Assembly (NCBI RefSeq): GCF_032341175.1
Contig: NZ_CP135435.1
Location: 2,542,001 to 2,606,000, forward strand
Direction of reading: 5' to 3'
Source: Bacillus sp. DTU_2020_1000418_1_SI_GHA_SEK_038
GTDB taxonomy: Bacteria > Bacillota > Bacilli > Bacillales > Cytobacillaceae
DNA: 64,000 bases
Shown here: positions 25,184 to 35,502 of the stretch, one piece after another
Numbering within the stretch: position 1 is the first letter of the stretch
Layout of the letters: every line of letters begins with the position of its first letter
Position numbers and translations under genes: made by a program
Notes under the pieces: generated by a model
What the model was told of the DNA's origin: nothing
The model's input: only the letters and a program-made list of their open reading frames with translations
The model's database searches: none

Positions 25184-27259
25184 CTATTCAATTACTTTAT
25201 TCAATGCTTTAATCTTCACGGCGCATGCTTTATATTCTGCCGTACCCGAGATCGGATCAAATTCATTAATCGTCAAGACATTTGTTGGAACGTCCTCAAA
25301 GTGGAAACTCATAAAAATCAAGCCTGGTGCTACCTGATCGGTTACCTTAGCTTTTACTTGAACGCTTCCTCTTCTTGAACTTACCTCGACTAAATCTCCG
25401 GTTTCAATCCCTAATTTCACAGCATCTTCCGGATGGATATCAGCTGACTCCTCAGTTTGTTTAATTTTCACACCACTTGCATAAAGATTTGTTTGGGTGT
25501 GCGTATTATAAGATTCATAGCGTCTCCCGGTTGTAAGCGTAAATGGATATTCCTCGTCCGGTTTCTCGATTGGACCAGTATACTTAACAGCATTGAATGG
25601 TGACAATCGTACATTGCTTGCATTTTCATCAAAGAATCTTTGATGAAGAATAAAGGTGCCAGGATGAGTTTCATCTGGGCAAGGATAATGAAGACTGTAT
25701 TCCTTCTCCAATCTGGAGTATGGCATACCTCCATACATTTCCCAAGCTAAAGTACGGACTTCCTCCCAGATTTCTTCACTATTATTATAGTTCATTGGAT
25801 AGCCAAGTCTTGAGGAGAGTTCACACAGTATTTCCCAATCATCCCTAGTATCGGGATGAGCATCAACTGCTTTTCGGACACGTTGAATTCTGCGGTCTGT
25901 ATTTGTGTAGGTACCCTCTACCTCACCCCATGATCTTGCCGGAAGAACAACATCGGCTAGCTTAGCTGTTTCAGTTAAAAATATATCCTGAACGACCAAT
26001 AGATCAAGGTCATTTAATAGCTTTTCAGTATGTTGTCTATGAACATCTGCTACTAATGGATTTTCACCAATACAGTAAAGCGCTTTTACAAGCCCCTTTT
26101 CCATTTGTTCAAATGCCCGGGTTTGTGTATTACCAGGCTCAGGATTAATTTTCACATTCCAGGCCTTTTCAAATCGTTGGCGATACTCATCGTTAGATAG
26201 ACTCACACCACCTGGCATCTGGTTCGGCAAGCAGCCCATGTCGCCGGCGCCTTGAACATTATTTTGCCCACGTAATGGCATAATACCGCAGCCTTCTCTG
26301 CCAATATGTCCTGTTAATAGAGCAAGGTTGGCAATATCGAATACATTATTAACACCACAATGATGCTCTGTAATTCCTAATGTGTAAGCAATCATTGCTT
26401 TATCTGCCCTTGCATATTCTCTTGCAGTCTCAACGATATCCTCGGCACTAACCCCTGTAATTGTTGCTGCGTATTCAGGAGTATACATTTTTACATGTTC
26501 CTTTAATGTGTCAAAGTCTACAGTAAATTTGTTGATAAATGCAGGGTCATACAAGTTTTCTTCAATAATCACGTGTATCATAGCATTCATAAGGGCAATA
26601 TCAGAGCCAACATTAATTTGTAAATGACGATGTGAAACCTTCACCATGTCTATTTTTCTTGGATCGATCACAATGATCTTCAATCCTGATTTCACTGCTT
26701 TTTTCATACGGTTTGCAATAATCGGATGTGCCTCAGTCGTATTTGAACCCATTAACAGTAAAACCTCTGCACGATCAAAATCTTCCAATGTGTTTGTTGG
26801 AGATCCATTTCCAAATACAGTTGCCAGACCGGCAACGCTAGGAGCGTGTCAGGTTCGGTTGCAGCCGTCAATATTGTTGCTGCCGATCACTGCTCTCATA
26901 AATTTTTGTGTTACATAGTTTACTTCATTTGTACTTCTCGCTGTAGCAAACATCGTAATGGATTCAGGACCAAATTGATCTTTGATTCCTCTAAGTTTGT
27001 CAGCAATAAAGGTGTATGCCTCTTCCCATGTCGTTTCCACAAGCACTCCGGCCTTACGGATCAGCGGTGTCGTTAAACGTCTATTCGAATGAACGTATTC
27101 ATAGGCAAAAGACCCTTTTACACATGTCTGTCCTTTGTTAACTGGCGCTTCTTTGTCACCGCGAATTTTGACAATTTTATTATTGGCAACTTCCACAACA
27201 AGTCCACAGCCTGTTCCACAATAACCACAAACTGTTTTTACCTTTGCAGCTTCTCCCAT
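25184..27259 (-). CDS. fdhF: Selenocysteine-containing formate dehydrogenase (FdhF-type)
   Basis: One gene of 691 residues interrupted by an in-frame TGA at 26849-26851. The TGA falls exactly where FdhF enzymes carry selenocysteine: NRT-U137-HAPSVAGL, compare ARV-U-HGPSVAGL in E. coli. The frame continues without a break, and Mo-enzyme homology is intact on both sides. A [4Fe-4S] motif (Cys11, Cys14, Cys18, Cys46) opens the protein; MGD-binding segments follow to the end. It would oxidise formate to CO2, with Sec as the molybdenum ligand. ATG 27259 is six bases after GGAGG. No electron-acceptor subunit adjoins it; it has its own terminator. Confidence 0.9.
26820..26851 (-). promoter_or_regulatory. 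SECIS-like hairpin after the UGA codon
   Basis: Twelve bases after the TGA, GTTGCC and GGCAAC (26836-26831 with 26825-26820) form a perfect six-pair stem with loop GGTCT. The E. coli fdhF SECIS has the same spacing and a closely similar top (GUUGC-AGGUCU-GCAC), in which the loop G and U contact SelB. This supports reading the TGA as selenocysteine. Confidence 0.85.
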
Positions 27260-27374
27260 ATTCATCCTCCATTTTGTGAATTTTTTAAGAGTCTCTTATA
27301 TCAAATTGCAGAAAGCAAAATTCTGTAATAAGAGAACATCTTAACAAATAGCAGCTCATCTCCCCAGATAGCTG

Positions 27375-27412
27375 TATTTTAATTAATTTCAATTAATTGA
27401 AATATTAAAATA
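27375..27412. promoter_or_regulatory. AT-only dyad upstream of fdhF
   Basis: A perfect 18-bp palindrome ATTTCAATTAATTGAAAT (27386-27403) is flanked by TATTTTAAT and ATTAAAATA, extending the symmetry to 38 bases with a two-base bulge. It lies 115 bases upstream of the formate dehydrogenase start. It may be an operator; the pure AT content makes chance symmetry more likely than usual. Confidence 0.35.
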
Positions 27413-27492
27413 CATATCTAGTATACTATATTTTTCGCTCAGTAAATAGGTGATACTATCTAGAAGAGAGCTCCTTTATTTATTGTATGCAA

Positions 27493-27518
27493 AGAGCCAG
27501 CGATATCTCCCTGGCTCT
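27493..27518 (-). terminator. Hairpin after the lactate-permease-family gene
   Basis: AGAGCCAG pairs with CTGGCTCT across a loop of ten. The minus-strand tail is only TTTGCAT, so termination may be weak. Confidence 0.5.
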
Positions 27519-27527
27519 TATCTATCA

Positions 27528-29309
27528 TTATTTTTTTATTGATGTGTCTTGTGGCAGCAGTAAGTTTGCCCGCCTATTATTTGTGGCAATGATGTATACA
27601 GCAGCGACTGCGATGATGACTGCGATGAATGAGCCAATGTTGAGGATGCCTTTTTGAGAGTACCAAACAATTGAATATCCCACTGAACCCGCTAACAAGG
27701 CATAATAAGCGAATGGGAATAAGGTTTTTCGAATGACCACTCCTTCTTTTCCGTAGAGACCAACTACTGCGGATGCAGCTACAACGTTATGAACACAAAT
27801 CATGTTTCCTGCTGCACCGCCAACAGCCTGAAGTGCTACAATCCATGTTGCATCTACTCCAATTTGTGATCCTACATCATATTGGAATAAAGAAAACATC
27901 ATATTACTAACTGTATTACTTCCCGCAATGAATGCCCCTAATCCGCCAATAAAGGTTGCAAAAATTGGCCAAAATTCTCCTGCAAGTGCAGCTACCCCAT
28001 TTGCCAGTTCAATTGGCATTCTTTCAAACCCTGCTGCCCCTCCTCCAGAATTCAAAAATACTTGAACCATTGGAACGGTAAAGATTAAGGCTGTGGATGC
28101 TGCAACGGTCGTTTTCGCTGATTGAGACCAAGCTTTCTTGTAAGCGTTTCCACCCATTCCGTGAATGAAAAATGTAATAGCTGATACGACAATAAAGATT
28201 GTTCCCGGCGAAAACAGTATTTCAAAGCTAGATGTTATTCCAGAACCAAAAATATTTTCGAATTTAATGACGACAGATTTTAGCCAAGCCATTAAAGGCA
28301 AACCTTTCAATCTAGTTAAAACAAGAAATAATCCAACTAAAATATATGGCGACCATGCACGAACCATACTCATACTGCCATTTTTATGATTTTGGATCTT
28401 GATTTCAAGCTTTCCAGACCATTCCGGATCCCATTTTGACTTCTCTTCAAAATCCCATTCTTCTCCTTTTGGAGGCATAAGGAACCCTTTTTTTGCAGCA
28501 AAGACTACAATAGCAAGTCCTACTAATCCCCCGATCATGGATGGGAACTCAGGTCCGAGTGTATTTGCTACGATTACATAAGGAATCGTCATAGCAAAGG
28601 CTGCAAATAATGCAAACTTCCAAACCTTTATTCCTTCAGAAAATGATTTGTTTTTACCGAAGAACCTAGTCATTAATGCTACTACAAAGAGCGGAACCAA
28701 GGTACCTGCAATCATATGCAAGATGGCTACTTGTCCGCCGATTGCCGTTACAAGACCCAGCATATTATCTGTAATGCTTGCATCAGCTGATAAACCGGTG
28801 CTTACCCCAACAAGCATTGGTGTACCTACAGCACCAAATGATACTGGTGTACTTTGGATAACCATTCCAGCTACAACCGCAGCCATCGCAGGAAATCCTA
28901 AGCCAACCATCAGAGGAACAGCTACAGCTGCAGGGGTACCGAAGCCTGATGCTCCTTCAATAAAGGATCCGAACAGCCATGCGACAATGATAACCTGAAT
29001 TCTCCGATCAGTTGAAATATCGGTAAAGCCTTGCCGGATTGTGCTGAGCCCCCCACTTTCCTGCAGAGTATTTAAGAGCAGAATGGCACCAAATATAATG
29101 TACAATAAGGTAATTGCCACAACTAGTCCATTAATAGATGCTGCTGCAACATTGGCTCCTGGCACCTTCCAAACAAATAGCGCCAATCCTACCGCAATAA
29201 CATAGGAAATAGGCATAGCTTTACTGGCTGGCCATCTAAGTCCAACTAAGAAGACTCCTACTGCAATGATTGGCAAAAGAGATAGTAAAGAAAGCATTCC
29301 TGTACTCAT
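27528..29309 (-). CDS. LctP-family permease, likely glycolate/lactate uptake
   Basis: A 593-residue membrane protein with about 13-14 helices and the L-lactate permease family segments [25 protein letters not shown] and [11 protein letters not shown]. LctP members carry L-lactate or glycolate with protons (E. coli GlcA is the same family). Next to the glc genes and sharing a dyad with two glc promoters, glycolate is the likely substrate. ATG 29309 has GGAGG ten bases upstream. Confidence 0.87.
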   Translation of the reverse strand: MSTGMLSLLSLLPIIAVGVFLVGLRWPASKAMPISYVIAVGLALFVWKVPGANVAAASINGLVVAITLLYIIFGAILLLNTLQESGGLSTIRQGFTDISTDRRIQVIIVAWLFGSFIEGASGFGTPAAVAVPLMVGLGFPAMAAVVAGMVIQSTPVSFGAVGTPMLVGVSTGLSADASITDNMLGLVTAIGGQVAILHMIAGTLVPLFVVALMTRFFGKNKSFSEGIKVWKFALFAAFAMTIPYVIVANTLGPEFPSMIGGLVGLAIVVFAAKKGFLMPPKGEEWDFEEKSKWDPEWSGKLEIKIQNHKNGSMSMVRAWSPYILVGLFLVLTRLKGLPLMAWLKSVVIKFENIFGSGITSSFEILFSPGTIFIVVSAITFFIHGMGGNAYKKAWSQSAKTTVAASTALIFTVPMVQVFLNSGGGAAGFERMPIELANGVAALAGEFWPIFATFIGGLGAFIAGSNTVSNMMFSLFQYDVGSQIGVDATWIVALQAVGGAAGNMICVHNVVAASAVVGLYGKEGVVIRKTLFPFAYYALLAGSVGYSIVWYSQKGILNIGSFIAVIIAVAAVYIIATNNRRANLLLPQDTSIKK

Positions 29310-29371
29310 AAGACATTTTCCTCCTTTTGTTTCATAATGACGAACTTATAATAGCTACTGTTGCTTATGGC

Positions 29372-29385
29372 GAAACAATGTTTTC
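29372..29385. promoter_or_regulatory. Candidate IclR-family operator, permease promoter
   Basis: GAAACAATGTTTTC, 63 bases upstream of the permease start. The same dyad type is found at 36851-36864 (glcE) and, weaker, at 32612-32625 (glcB). IclR-family sites commonly take this GAAAC/GTTTC form. Confidence 0.5.
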
Positions 29386-29483
29386 CAAATTGCCCCAGCC
29401 TAAATAATATTATACAGGCATTTGTAAGAATATCAACAATATTCGGAAAATTATAACCATTAAGTTAAATTTTTGCTAATTAT

Positions 29484-29529
29484 ATAAAAAAATACTGCAA
29501 ATACTATTATTTATAGTATTTGCAGTATT
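29484..29529 (-). terminator. Terminator of the IclR-type regulator gene
   Basis: A 16-bp perfect stem AATACTGCAAATACTA/TAGTATTTGCAGTATT (29491-29506 with 29514-29529) is followed by a T-run on the minus strand. It overlaps the last codons of the gene's 3' flank. Confidence 0.9.
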
Positions 29530-29532
29530 TTA

Positions 29533-30306
29533 CTATTTTCTATAATATCCGAGTCTCTCTGATATTTGCTCACCAATATGGATAATACGTGGTTGAAGAG
29601 CTTTTAGCCGATCCTTTGTCATTCTCATGGTTGGTCCAGAAATACTGACAGCTGCAATGACTTTACCTAAATGATCAAAAATGGGAACTGCCATACATGT
29701 AATTCCATACTCGTTTTCTTCTAAATCTAACGCATATCCACTCTTTCTAACTTCGATTAGTTCTTGAAGAAATTGATCAATGTCCGTTATCGTCTTATCG
29801 GTATGGAATGGAAGCCCTTTACGCTCTAGAATATCAGTTGCCACTACTGGAGGCAAATGGGCAAGTATTGCTTTCCCTACGGAAGTACAGTGCATTGGGG
29901 CTCTTTTTCCAACCTTTGAATGCATTCGGAGTGTCTCATTCCCATCCAATTTTTCAATGTAAACGACCTCCCCTTGATCGTAAACGACAAGGTGTATGAC
30001 TTCATTCGTCTCCATTTCTAATTCTTTCAGAAATGCCTTTGCTTCTTCTCTTAAATCAATAGACTCTAAGAGTTTTGAGCTTATCTCTAAAAATTTATAT
30101 CCGAGCTTATACCTGCCTGTATCTTGATCCTGCTCGACATAGCCATATTGAACTAGCGTTGAAAGTATCCGATATACAGAGCTTTTATTAATATCCATTT
30201 GGTTTGCAATTTCCGTAACACCTAGCCCCCCTTTTTTCATGCTGACGAACATGATAATATCAAGGGCACGACTTACGGATTTAACCATATTCTCTCTTTC
30301 CAACAT
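29533..30306 (-). CDS. IclR-family transcriptional regulator of the glycolate genes
   Basis: A 257-residue regulator: an N-terminal winged helix (SRALDIIMFVSMKKGGLGVTEIANQMDINKSSVYRILSTL) and an IclR effector domain ending in AVPIFDHLGKVIAAVSISGP. The effector is likely glycolate or glyoxylate, judged by position. Start ATG 30306 has GGAG five bases upstream; ATG 30288 is an alternative. It lies between the permease and malate synthase genes. Confidence 0.85.
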   Translation of the reverse strand: MLERENMVKSVSRALDIIMFVSMKKGGLGVTEIANQMDINKSSVYRILSTLVQYGYVEQDQDTGRYKLGYKFLEISSKLLESIDLREEAKAFLKELEMETNEVIHLVVYDQGEVVYIEKLDGNETLRMHSKVGKRAPMHCTSVGKAILAHLPPVVATDILERKGLPFHTDKTITDIDQFLQELIEVRKSGYALDLEENEYGITCMAVPIFDHLGKVIAAVSISGPTMRMTKDRLKALQPRIIHIGEQISERLGYYRK

Positions 30307-30336
30307 TCCCTCTCCTCAAAAATCGAAATCAAAATT

Positions 30337-30364
30337 GCATGGCACCCCAATTGAAATGCCATGC
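30337..30364 (-). terminator. Terminator after glcB
   Basis: GCATGGCA pairs with TGCCATGC (30337-30344 with 30357-30364); minus-strand tail AATTTTGATTT. Confidence 0.55.
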
Positions 30365-30373
30365 TTAAAAGTC

Positions 30374-32551
30374 TTATTGTTTAATAGCAAACTTCGCCTT
30401 TGCCTCTAACCGGCGTTTGTGCAATATTGGCTCTGTATAGCCATTTGGCTGGTCATAGCCTTCAAAAATAAGATCGCGAGCTGCTTGGAAGGCGATAGAA
30501 CTAGCATAGTCTTCTGCCATTGGGCGATAGTCGAGATCGCCCGCATTTTGCTCATCGACCACCTTCGCCATACGCTGTAAAGTCTCTTCAACTTGTTCCT
30601 TCGTACAAATTCCATGATGCAGCCAATTTGCAACATGCTGACTTGAAATCCTTAATGTAGCACGGTCTTCCATTAAGCCTACATTATTAATATCAGGTAC
30701 TTTTGAACAGCCGATGCCCTGCTCTACCCAGCGAACGACATAACCAAGAATCCCCTGTGCATTATTATCAAGCTCTTGCTGAATTTCTTCTGCTCCCCAT
30801 TGCGGTTTTTCAGCAACCGGTACTTGTAAAATCTCATTCTTCAAGTCTGCTAATTCATTTAATAGGTGGCTTTGAACCTCTTTGACATGAACCTCATGAT
30901 AATGAAGCGCGTGTAAGGTTGCTGCAGTTGGTGAAGGAACCCATGCGGTATTGGCACCTGCTTTTACATGGGAAATTTTTTGTTTCAGCATCTCTGCCAT
31001 CATATCAGGCATTGCCCACATCCCTTTTCCAATCTGGGCGCGGTATTGGAAGCCTGTCGCAAGACCATTATTAACATTAGACCTTTCATATGCATGAAGC
31101 CATTCAGTCCCCTTCATGTCATTCTTCCGGATCATTGGCCCAGCCTCCATGGAAGTATGGATCTCATCTCCAGTGCGGTCAAGGAATCCCGTGTTAATAA
31201 AGGCGATCCGCTCTTTCACTTCACGGATACAAGCTTTTAAGTTCAATGAAGTTCTTCTTTCTTCATCCATTAGACCAATTTTTAATGTATTCCGTTTGAG
31301 ACCGATCAAATCCTCAACACGATTGAACAGTTCATTGGCAAAAGCTGCTTCTATTGACCCATGCATTTTCGGCTTAACAATATAAACGGAACCTTTGGCA
31401 GAATTTGTGAGGGCTGTGTTTCCTAATAGTGAATGTTTCGCTATTAAACTCGTTACAATTGCATCTAAAATACCCTCTTGGATTTCTTCCCCGTTCTTAT
31501 CCAACACGGCATTTATAGACATTAAATGACCAACATTCCGGACAAACATTAAAGAACGTCCAGGAAGAGCAAAGGTATTTCCATCTGGTGATTTATAGCT
31601 GCGATCCCTATTCATCGTCCTTGTTACGGTTTTCCCGCCTTTTTCAAAGCTTGCCGATAAGTCTCCCTTCATCAATCCAAGCCAATTTCGGTAAACGAGT
31701 ACTTTATCCTCTGCATCAACTGCTGCAACAGAGTCTTCACAATCCATTATCGTTGAAAGCGCAGATTCAAGAAGGATATCCTTAACGCCAGCTTGATCTG
31801 TTTTCCCAATAGGATGGGTCCGATCTATTTGAATTTCAAAATGCAACTCATTATTTTTAAGCAATATCGTTGATGGATTCTCTGAATCACCATTATACCC
31901 TGCGAATTTCTCTTCATTCTTTAATCCAATTTCCTGACCATTACTTTGGACAGCCATCAATTTTCCTGAAATTACTTTGTACTGAATGATGTCATGATGG
32001 GACCCTTCCTCTAATGGCACAGACTGGTCTAGAAAGTTTTTTGCAAATGTAATAACCTTTCCTCCGCGAACCGCATTATAACCACCCGTCCTAGCTGCGC
32101 CCCCGTCTTCACTTATCACATCTGTTCCATAAAGGGCATCATACAAGCTGCCCCAACGCGCATTTGCAGCATTTAAGGCGTAACGGGCATTATTGACAGG
32201 GACAACAAGTTGGGGTCCAGCCTGAAGTGCGACCTCATCATCGACATTTTCAGTCAGGATACTGAAGTCCTCCCCCTCCTCTTCAAGATAGCCAATTTCC
32301 TTAAGGAAGGCTTTATAGCTGGCAAGGTCATACTTTTGATTTTCCCTGTGCCATGAATTGATTTTTCTTTGAAGCCCATCCCGAATCGCAAGCAATTCTT
32401 TGTTCTTAGGAGTTAATTCATCAACAATTTTCTCAAATCCAATCCAGAACTGCTCTTGATCCACATCACTGCCTGGAAGAACTTCATCATTAATAAACGC
32501 AACAAGCTCGCTAGCAACCTGCATTTTTCCAACTTGTGAATAAGCTGTCAT
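30374..32551 (-). CDS. glcB: Malate synthase G
   Basis: A 725-residue enzyme, the size of malate synthase G (about 723), that condenses glyoxylate with acetyl-CoA to malate. It shows the family segments [24 protein letters not shown] with the metal-binding acids, [24 protein letters not shown] and RTSLNLKAC. It disposes of the glyoxylate made by GlcDEF. It is separated from glcD by 145 bases and has its own putative IclR-type site, so it can be transcribed independently. Confidence 0.93.
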   Translation of the reverse strand: MTAYSQVGKMQVASELVAFINDEVLPGSDVDQEQFWIGFEKIVDELTPKNKELLAIRDGLQRKINSWHRENQKYDLASYKAFLKEIGYLEEEGEDFSILTENVDDEVALQAGPQLVVPVNNARYALNAANARWGSLYDALYGTDVISEDGGAARTGGYNAVRGGKVITFAKNFLDQSVPLEEGSHHDIIQYKVISGKLMAVQSNGQEIGLKNEEKFAGYNGDSENPSTILLKNNELHFEIQIDRTHPIGKTDQAGVKDILLESALSTIMDCEDSVAAVDAEDKVLVYRNWLGLMKGDLSASFEKGGKTVTRTMNRDRSYKSPDGNTFALPGRSLMFVRNVGHLMSINAVLDKNGEEIQEGILDAIVTSLIAKHSLLGNTALTNSAKGSVYIVKPKMHGSIEAAFANELFNRVEDLIGLKRNTLKIGLMDEERRTSLNLKACIREVKERIAFINTGFLDRTGDEIHTSMEAGPMIRKNDMKGTEWLHAYERSNVNNGLATGFQYRAQIGKGMWAMPDMMAEMLKQKISHVKAGANTAWVPSPTAATLHALHYHEVHVKEVQSHLLNELADLKNEILQVPVAEKPQWGAEEIQQELDNNAQGILGYVVRWVEQGIGCSKVPDINNVGLMEDRATLRISSQHVANWLHHGICTKEQVEETLQRMAKVVDEQNAGDLDYRPMAEDYASSIAFQAARDLIFEGYDQPNGYTEPILHKRRLEAKAKFAIKQ

Positions 32552-32611
32552 CTTATTTCCTCCTTATCAATTCATTCTCCCAATTTATCCATTCTCTCTG
32601 TTTGTTATTAC

Positions 32612-32625
32612 GCAACGCTGTTTCA
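32612..32625. promoter_or_regulatory. Weaker candidate IclR-family operator, glcB
   Basis: GCAACGCTGTTTCA, 61 bases upstream of the glcB start, resembles the dyads before glcE and the permease but has mismatches in the left half. Confidence 0.35.
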
Positions 32626-32695
32626 TTCTATCGATAAAAAAAGAATAGCATAATCATTTGTCTATTTCAATAATATTCAGAAAATAAAAATTTGT

Positions 32696-34153
32696 TTATG
32701 CATTTAAAGCTGCTTCTTTCATCTCTTTCTTTATTTCAACACAGCGGCCAGGTGTCGGAAAAAGCTTACCGGCATTTAACAGGTTTTCTGGGTTGAAAAC
32801 TTCACGTATATTTGTCTGTGCGATTATTTCATCGTCATTAAAAACGAAACGCATTTCTTCCCGCTTTTCGATTCCAACTCCGTGTTCCCCTGTAATCGTT
32901 CCTCCAACATCTGCACATACCTTAAGACATGCACTGCCTGCCTGCAACGCTCTTTCAATTTCTCCAGGCTTTCTCGCATCAAAAAGAACAAGCGGGTGAA
33001 GATTTCCATCACCTGCATGGAAAATATTCGCAATCCGTAACCCAGACTCCTCACTAATTTCGTTAATTTTCTGAAGTACTTCAGGAAGCTTACTGCGGGG
33101 AATTACGCCATCCTGGACTAAATAATCTGGTGAAATCGCACCCATTGCTCCAAATCCCGTTTTCCTATTTGCCCACCAGCGTTCTCTTTCTTTTTCATCC
33201 TTTGCAGCTCGCACCTCACGAACATTACACTTCCTGCATACGTCAAGGATCTGATTAATTTGTTCATCAATTCCTGCGGCAATCCCATCAACCTCAATGA
33301 GCAAAACCGCTTCAATATCTTTTGGATGTCCGACAGGAAAAGCAGCGGCCTCTACTCCTTCGATCGCAACTTTATCCATCATTTCTAAAGCAGCAGGCAC
33401 AATCCCAGCCGAGATAATGTCAGAAACAGCCCTGCTTCCATCCTCTACTTTGTCAAAATAGGCAAGCACTGTTTGTTTTCCTTCAGGATTCTTTAATATC
33501 CGCACCGTTATTTTTGTGACAATTCCTAAAGTACCCTCGGATCCTGTTAAAAGACCAAGCAAGTCATACCCTGGCTCGTCTAAAATACCTTTATTTCCGA
33601 TTTCAATAATTTCACCATTTGGCAAGACGACTTCAAGTCCTAATATATGATTTGTTGTAACGCCATATTTCAAGCAATGTGCTCCTCCTGCATTTTCAGC
33701 GACATTTCCGCCTATCGTACAGCAATATTGACTTGAGGGGTCCGGGGCATAATAATACCCTTTATCAGATATCGAATTCGTCAGCTTCAAGTTGACAAAT
33801 CCTGGTTCTACAACAGCTCTTCTGTTTTCTAAATCAACACTAATTAGCCGCTTCATCCGAACAAGACTAATAATCACTTCTCCGTTAATTGGAATGGCCC
33901 CGCCACTTAATCCAGTTCCTGCCCCGCGAGCTAGGAAGGGGAGGTTATTTTCCGTACAATATTTAACAAGCTTCGCCACTTCCTCCGTATCCTTAGGAAA
34001 CACAACAGCCTTAGGTAAATGCTTATGAAGCGTAAAACCATCACAATCATATGATATTAAGTCTTCCTTATGGTATAGGATGGACCGTGCTCCACCGACA
34101 ATTTCGGCTAATTGCAGAATGTGAATATCATTCGTTTTAATTTTTTTCCTCAT
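32696..34153 (-). CDS. glcD: Glycolate oxidase FAD subunit
   Basis: A 485-residue flavoprotein of the vanillyl-alcohol-oxidase class. It has the FAD-binding PFLARGAGTGLSGGAIP, VGGNVAENAGGAHCLKYGVT and GSEGTLGIV, and the C-terminal GDGNLHPLVLFD and GTITGEHGVGIEKR. It oxidises glycolate (or D-lactate) to glyoxylate and hands electrons to GlcF. ATG 34153 overlaps the glcF stop by 17 bases and has AAGGGGG upstream. Confidence 0.92.
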   Translation of the reverse strand: MRKKIKTNDIHILQLAEIVGGARSILYHKEDLISYDCDGFTLHKHLPKAVVFPKDTEEVAKLVKYCTENNLPFLARGAGTGLSGGAIPINGEVIISLVRMKRLISVDLENRRAVVEPGFVNLKLTNSISDKGYYYAPDPSSQYCCTIGGNVAENAGGAHCLKYGVTTNHILGLEVVLPNGEIIEIGNKGILDEPGYDLLGLLTGSEGTLGIVTKITVRILKNPEGKQTVLAYFDKVEDGSRAVSDIISAGIVPAALEMMDKVAIEGVEAAAFPVGHPKDIEAVLLIEVDGIAAGIDEQINQILDVCRKCNVREVRAAKDEKERERWWANRKTGFGAMGAISPDYLVQDGVIPRSKLPEVLQKINEISEESGLRIANIFHAGDGNLHPLVLFDARKPGEIERALQAGSACLKVCADVGGTITGEHGVGIEKREEMRFVFNDDEIIAQTNIREVFNPENLLNAGKLFPTPGRCVEIKKEMKEAALNA

Positions 34154-35501
34154 CGTTCACAGCCCCCTTCTCATTTTGATAGGCCCAATCTAATAGTTGT
34201 ACAGTATGAACTATTTTTTGACTTCTGCCATATTTCTGTACACCAACTGCCATCTGAAGCATGCAGCCGGGATTTCCCATAGAAATCATTTCGACATCAT
34301 GGGGTACATTTTCCATTTTGCTTTCTAGAACAGCATCAGCCATTTCAGGATTGGTAATATTGTAAATTCCCGCACTTCCACAGCATCGATCCGCATTTGG
34401 CATATGGACCATCTCCACACCAGGAATATCTAATAAAATTTCCCTTGGCTCATTGCGAACACCCTGTCCATGTGCAAGATGACAGGCATCATGATAGGTG
34501 ATCCTTGTTTTCACTTCAGCTTTTGGCTTTTCATAGCCGGTATCATGAAGATGCTTTGATATATCAACAACCTTTTTGGAGAATTCCTTTGCCTTCTCCT
34601 GCCACTCTGGCTCCTCACGGAATAACTCTGCATATTCTTGCATCATACATCCGCATCCTGCCGCATTCACAATCACTTTTTCGGCATCTTTAAACGCTTC
34701 AATATTTTGCTTGGCAAGCTTTCTCCCCATATCACGGTCGCCAGCATGAACATGAAGGGCCCCACAGCACGTTTGATTTTCTGGCATCTTCACATCATTC
34801 CCATTCCTTGTTAGAACGTTAATGGTTGCTTCATTAATATCACTAAACATGACATCCATAATACAGCCAGTAAGCATAGCTACTTCTCTTTTCGTTTCGC
34901 CTTTTGCTTTAATAACTGTTTGATTTTTATATCTTTTTCGCACTGACTCTTTTACTTCGGGCATAATGGCTTCCATTTGAACTAAATGATCAGGCATAAT
35001 ATTAATAAGCTTTGTTTTTCGAACAGCCTTTTGAATTCCGCTTTTTTGATAAAACTTGAGCAATCCTCCAAGCGAATTTAGGCGAGTATGATGCGGAAAT
35101 AGACCATGCAGGAAGAATTTACTAACAGTCCCTTTCCAGCCCTTAAGTGGCATTGCCTGGCGGATTTGTCCTCTCGCTTCCTCAATTAACCCGCCAACAT
35201 CCACATCAGCTGGACAAGCAGTTGTACAGGCCCGGCAATCTAAACAGGCAAATACTGGGTCCATAAATTGCTCATTTACTTCTAGTTTCCCTTCAGCAAC
35301 TGCCTTAATTAAATACACACGCCCTCTAGGAGAATGCTGTTCCTGACCAGTATGCTCATAAGTCGGGCACGATTCAAGGCACATTCCACAGTGAACACAG
35401 TCTGCCCATTTATTTTCATCAGGCGGATCTTTCCATAAATAATTGCCTAAGCTTGTTGTACAAGGGGGTGTTTGTTTTAATTCTGTTTCCGTCATACTCA
35501 C
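34137..35501 (-). CDS. glcF: Glycolate oxidase iron-sulfur subunit
   Basis: A 454-residue electron carrier with two ferredoxin-type [4Fe-4S] motifs near the N-terminus (CVHCGMCLESCPTY and CLDCRACTTACPADV). Two CCG domains follow (TCCGALHVHAGD and RCCGSAGIYN), as in heterodisulfide-reductase-like proteins. It links GlcD/GlcE to the respiratory chain. It starts with GTG 35501, eight bases after GGAGG; that box lies at the end of glcE. Confidence 0.92.
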   Translation of the reverse strand: MSMTETELKQTPPCTTSLGNYLWKDPPDENKWADCVHCGMCLESCPTYEHTGQEQHSPRGRVYLIKAVAEGKLEVNEQFMDPVFACLDCRACTTACPADVDVGGLIEEARGQIRQAMPLKGWKGTVSKFFLHGLFPHHTRLNSLGGLLKFYQKSGIQKAVRKTKLINIMPDHLVQMEAIMPEVKESVRKRYKNQTVIKAKGETKREVAMLTGCIMDVMFSDINEATINVLTRNGNDVKMPENQTCCGALHVHAGDRDMGRKLAKQNIEAFKDAEKVIVNAAGCGCMMQEYAELFREEPEWQEKAKEFSKKVVDISKHLHDTGYEKPKAEVKTRITYHDACHLAHGQGVRNEPREILLDIPGVEMVHMPNADRCCGSAGIYNITNPEMADAVLESKMENVPHDVEMISMGNPGCMLQMAVGVQKYGRSQKIVHTVQLLDWAYQNEKGAVNDEEKN

Positions 35502-35502
35502 T

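Noticed and set aside
26849..27265. Short frame ending in TGA, read as a truncated or broken formate dehydrogenase
   Set aside because: The TGA is at the selenocysteine site, the same frame continues for 554 codons, and a SECIS-like hairpin follows; one selenoprotein gene explains all of it.
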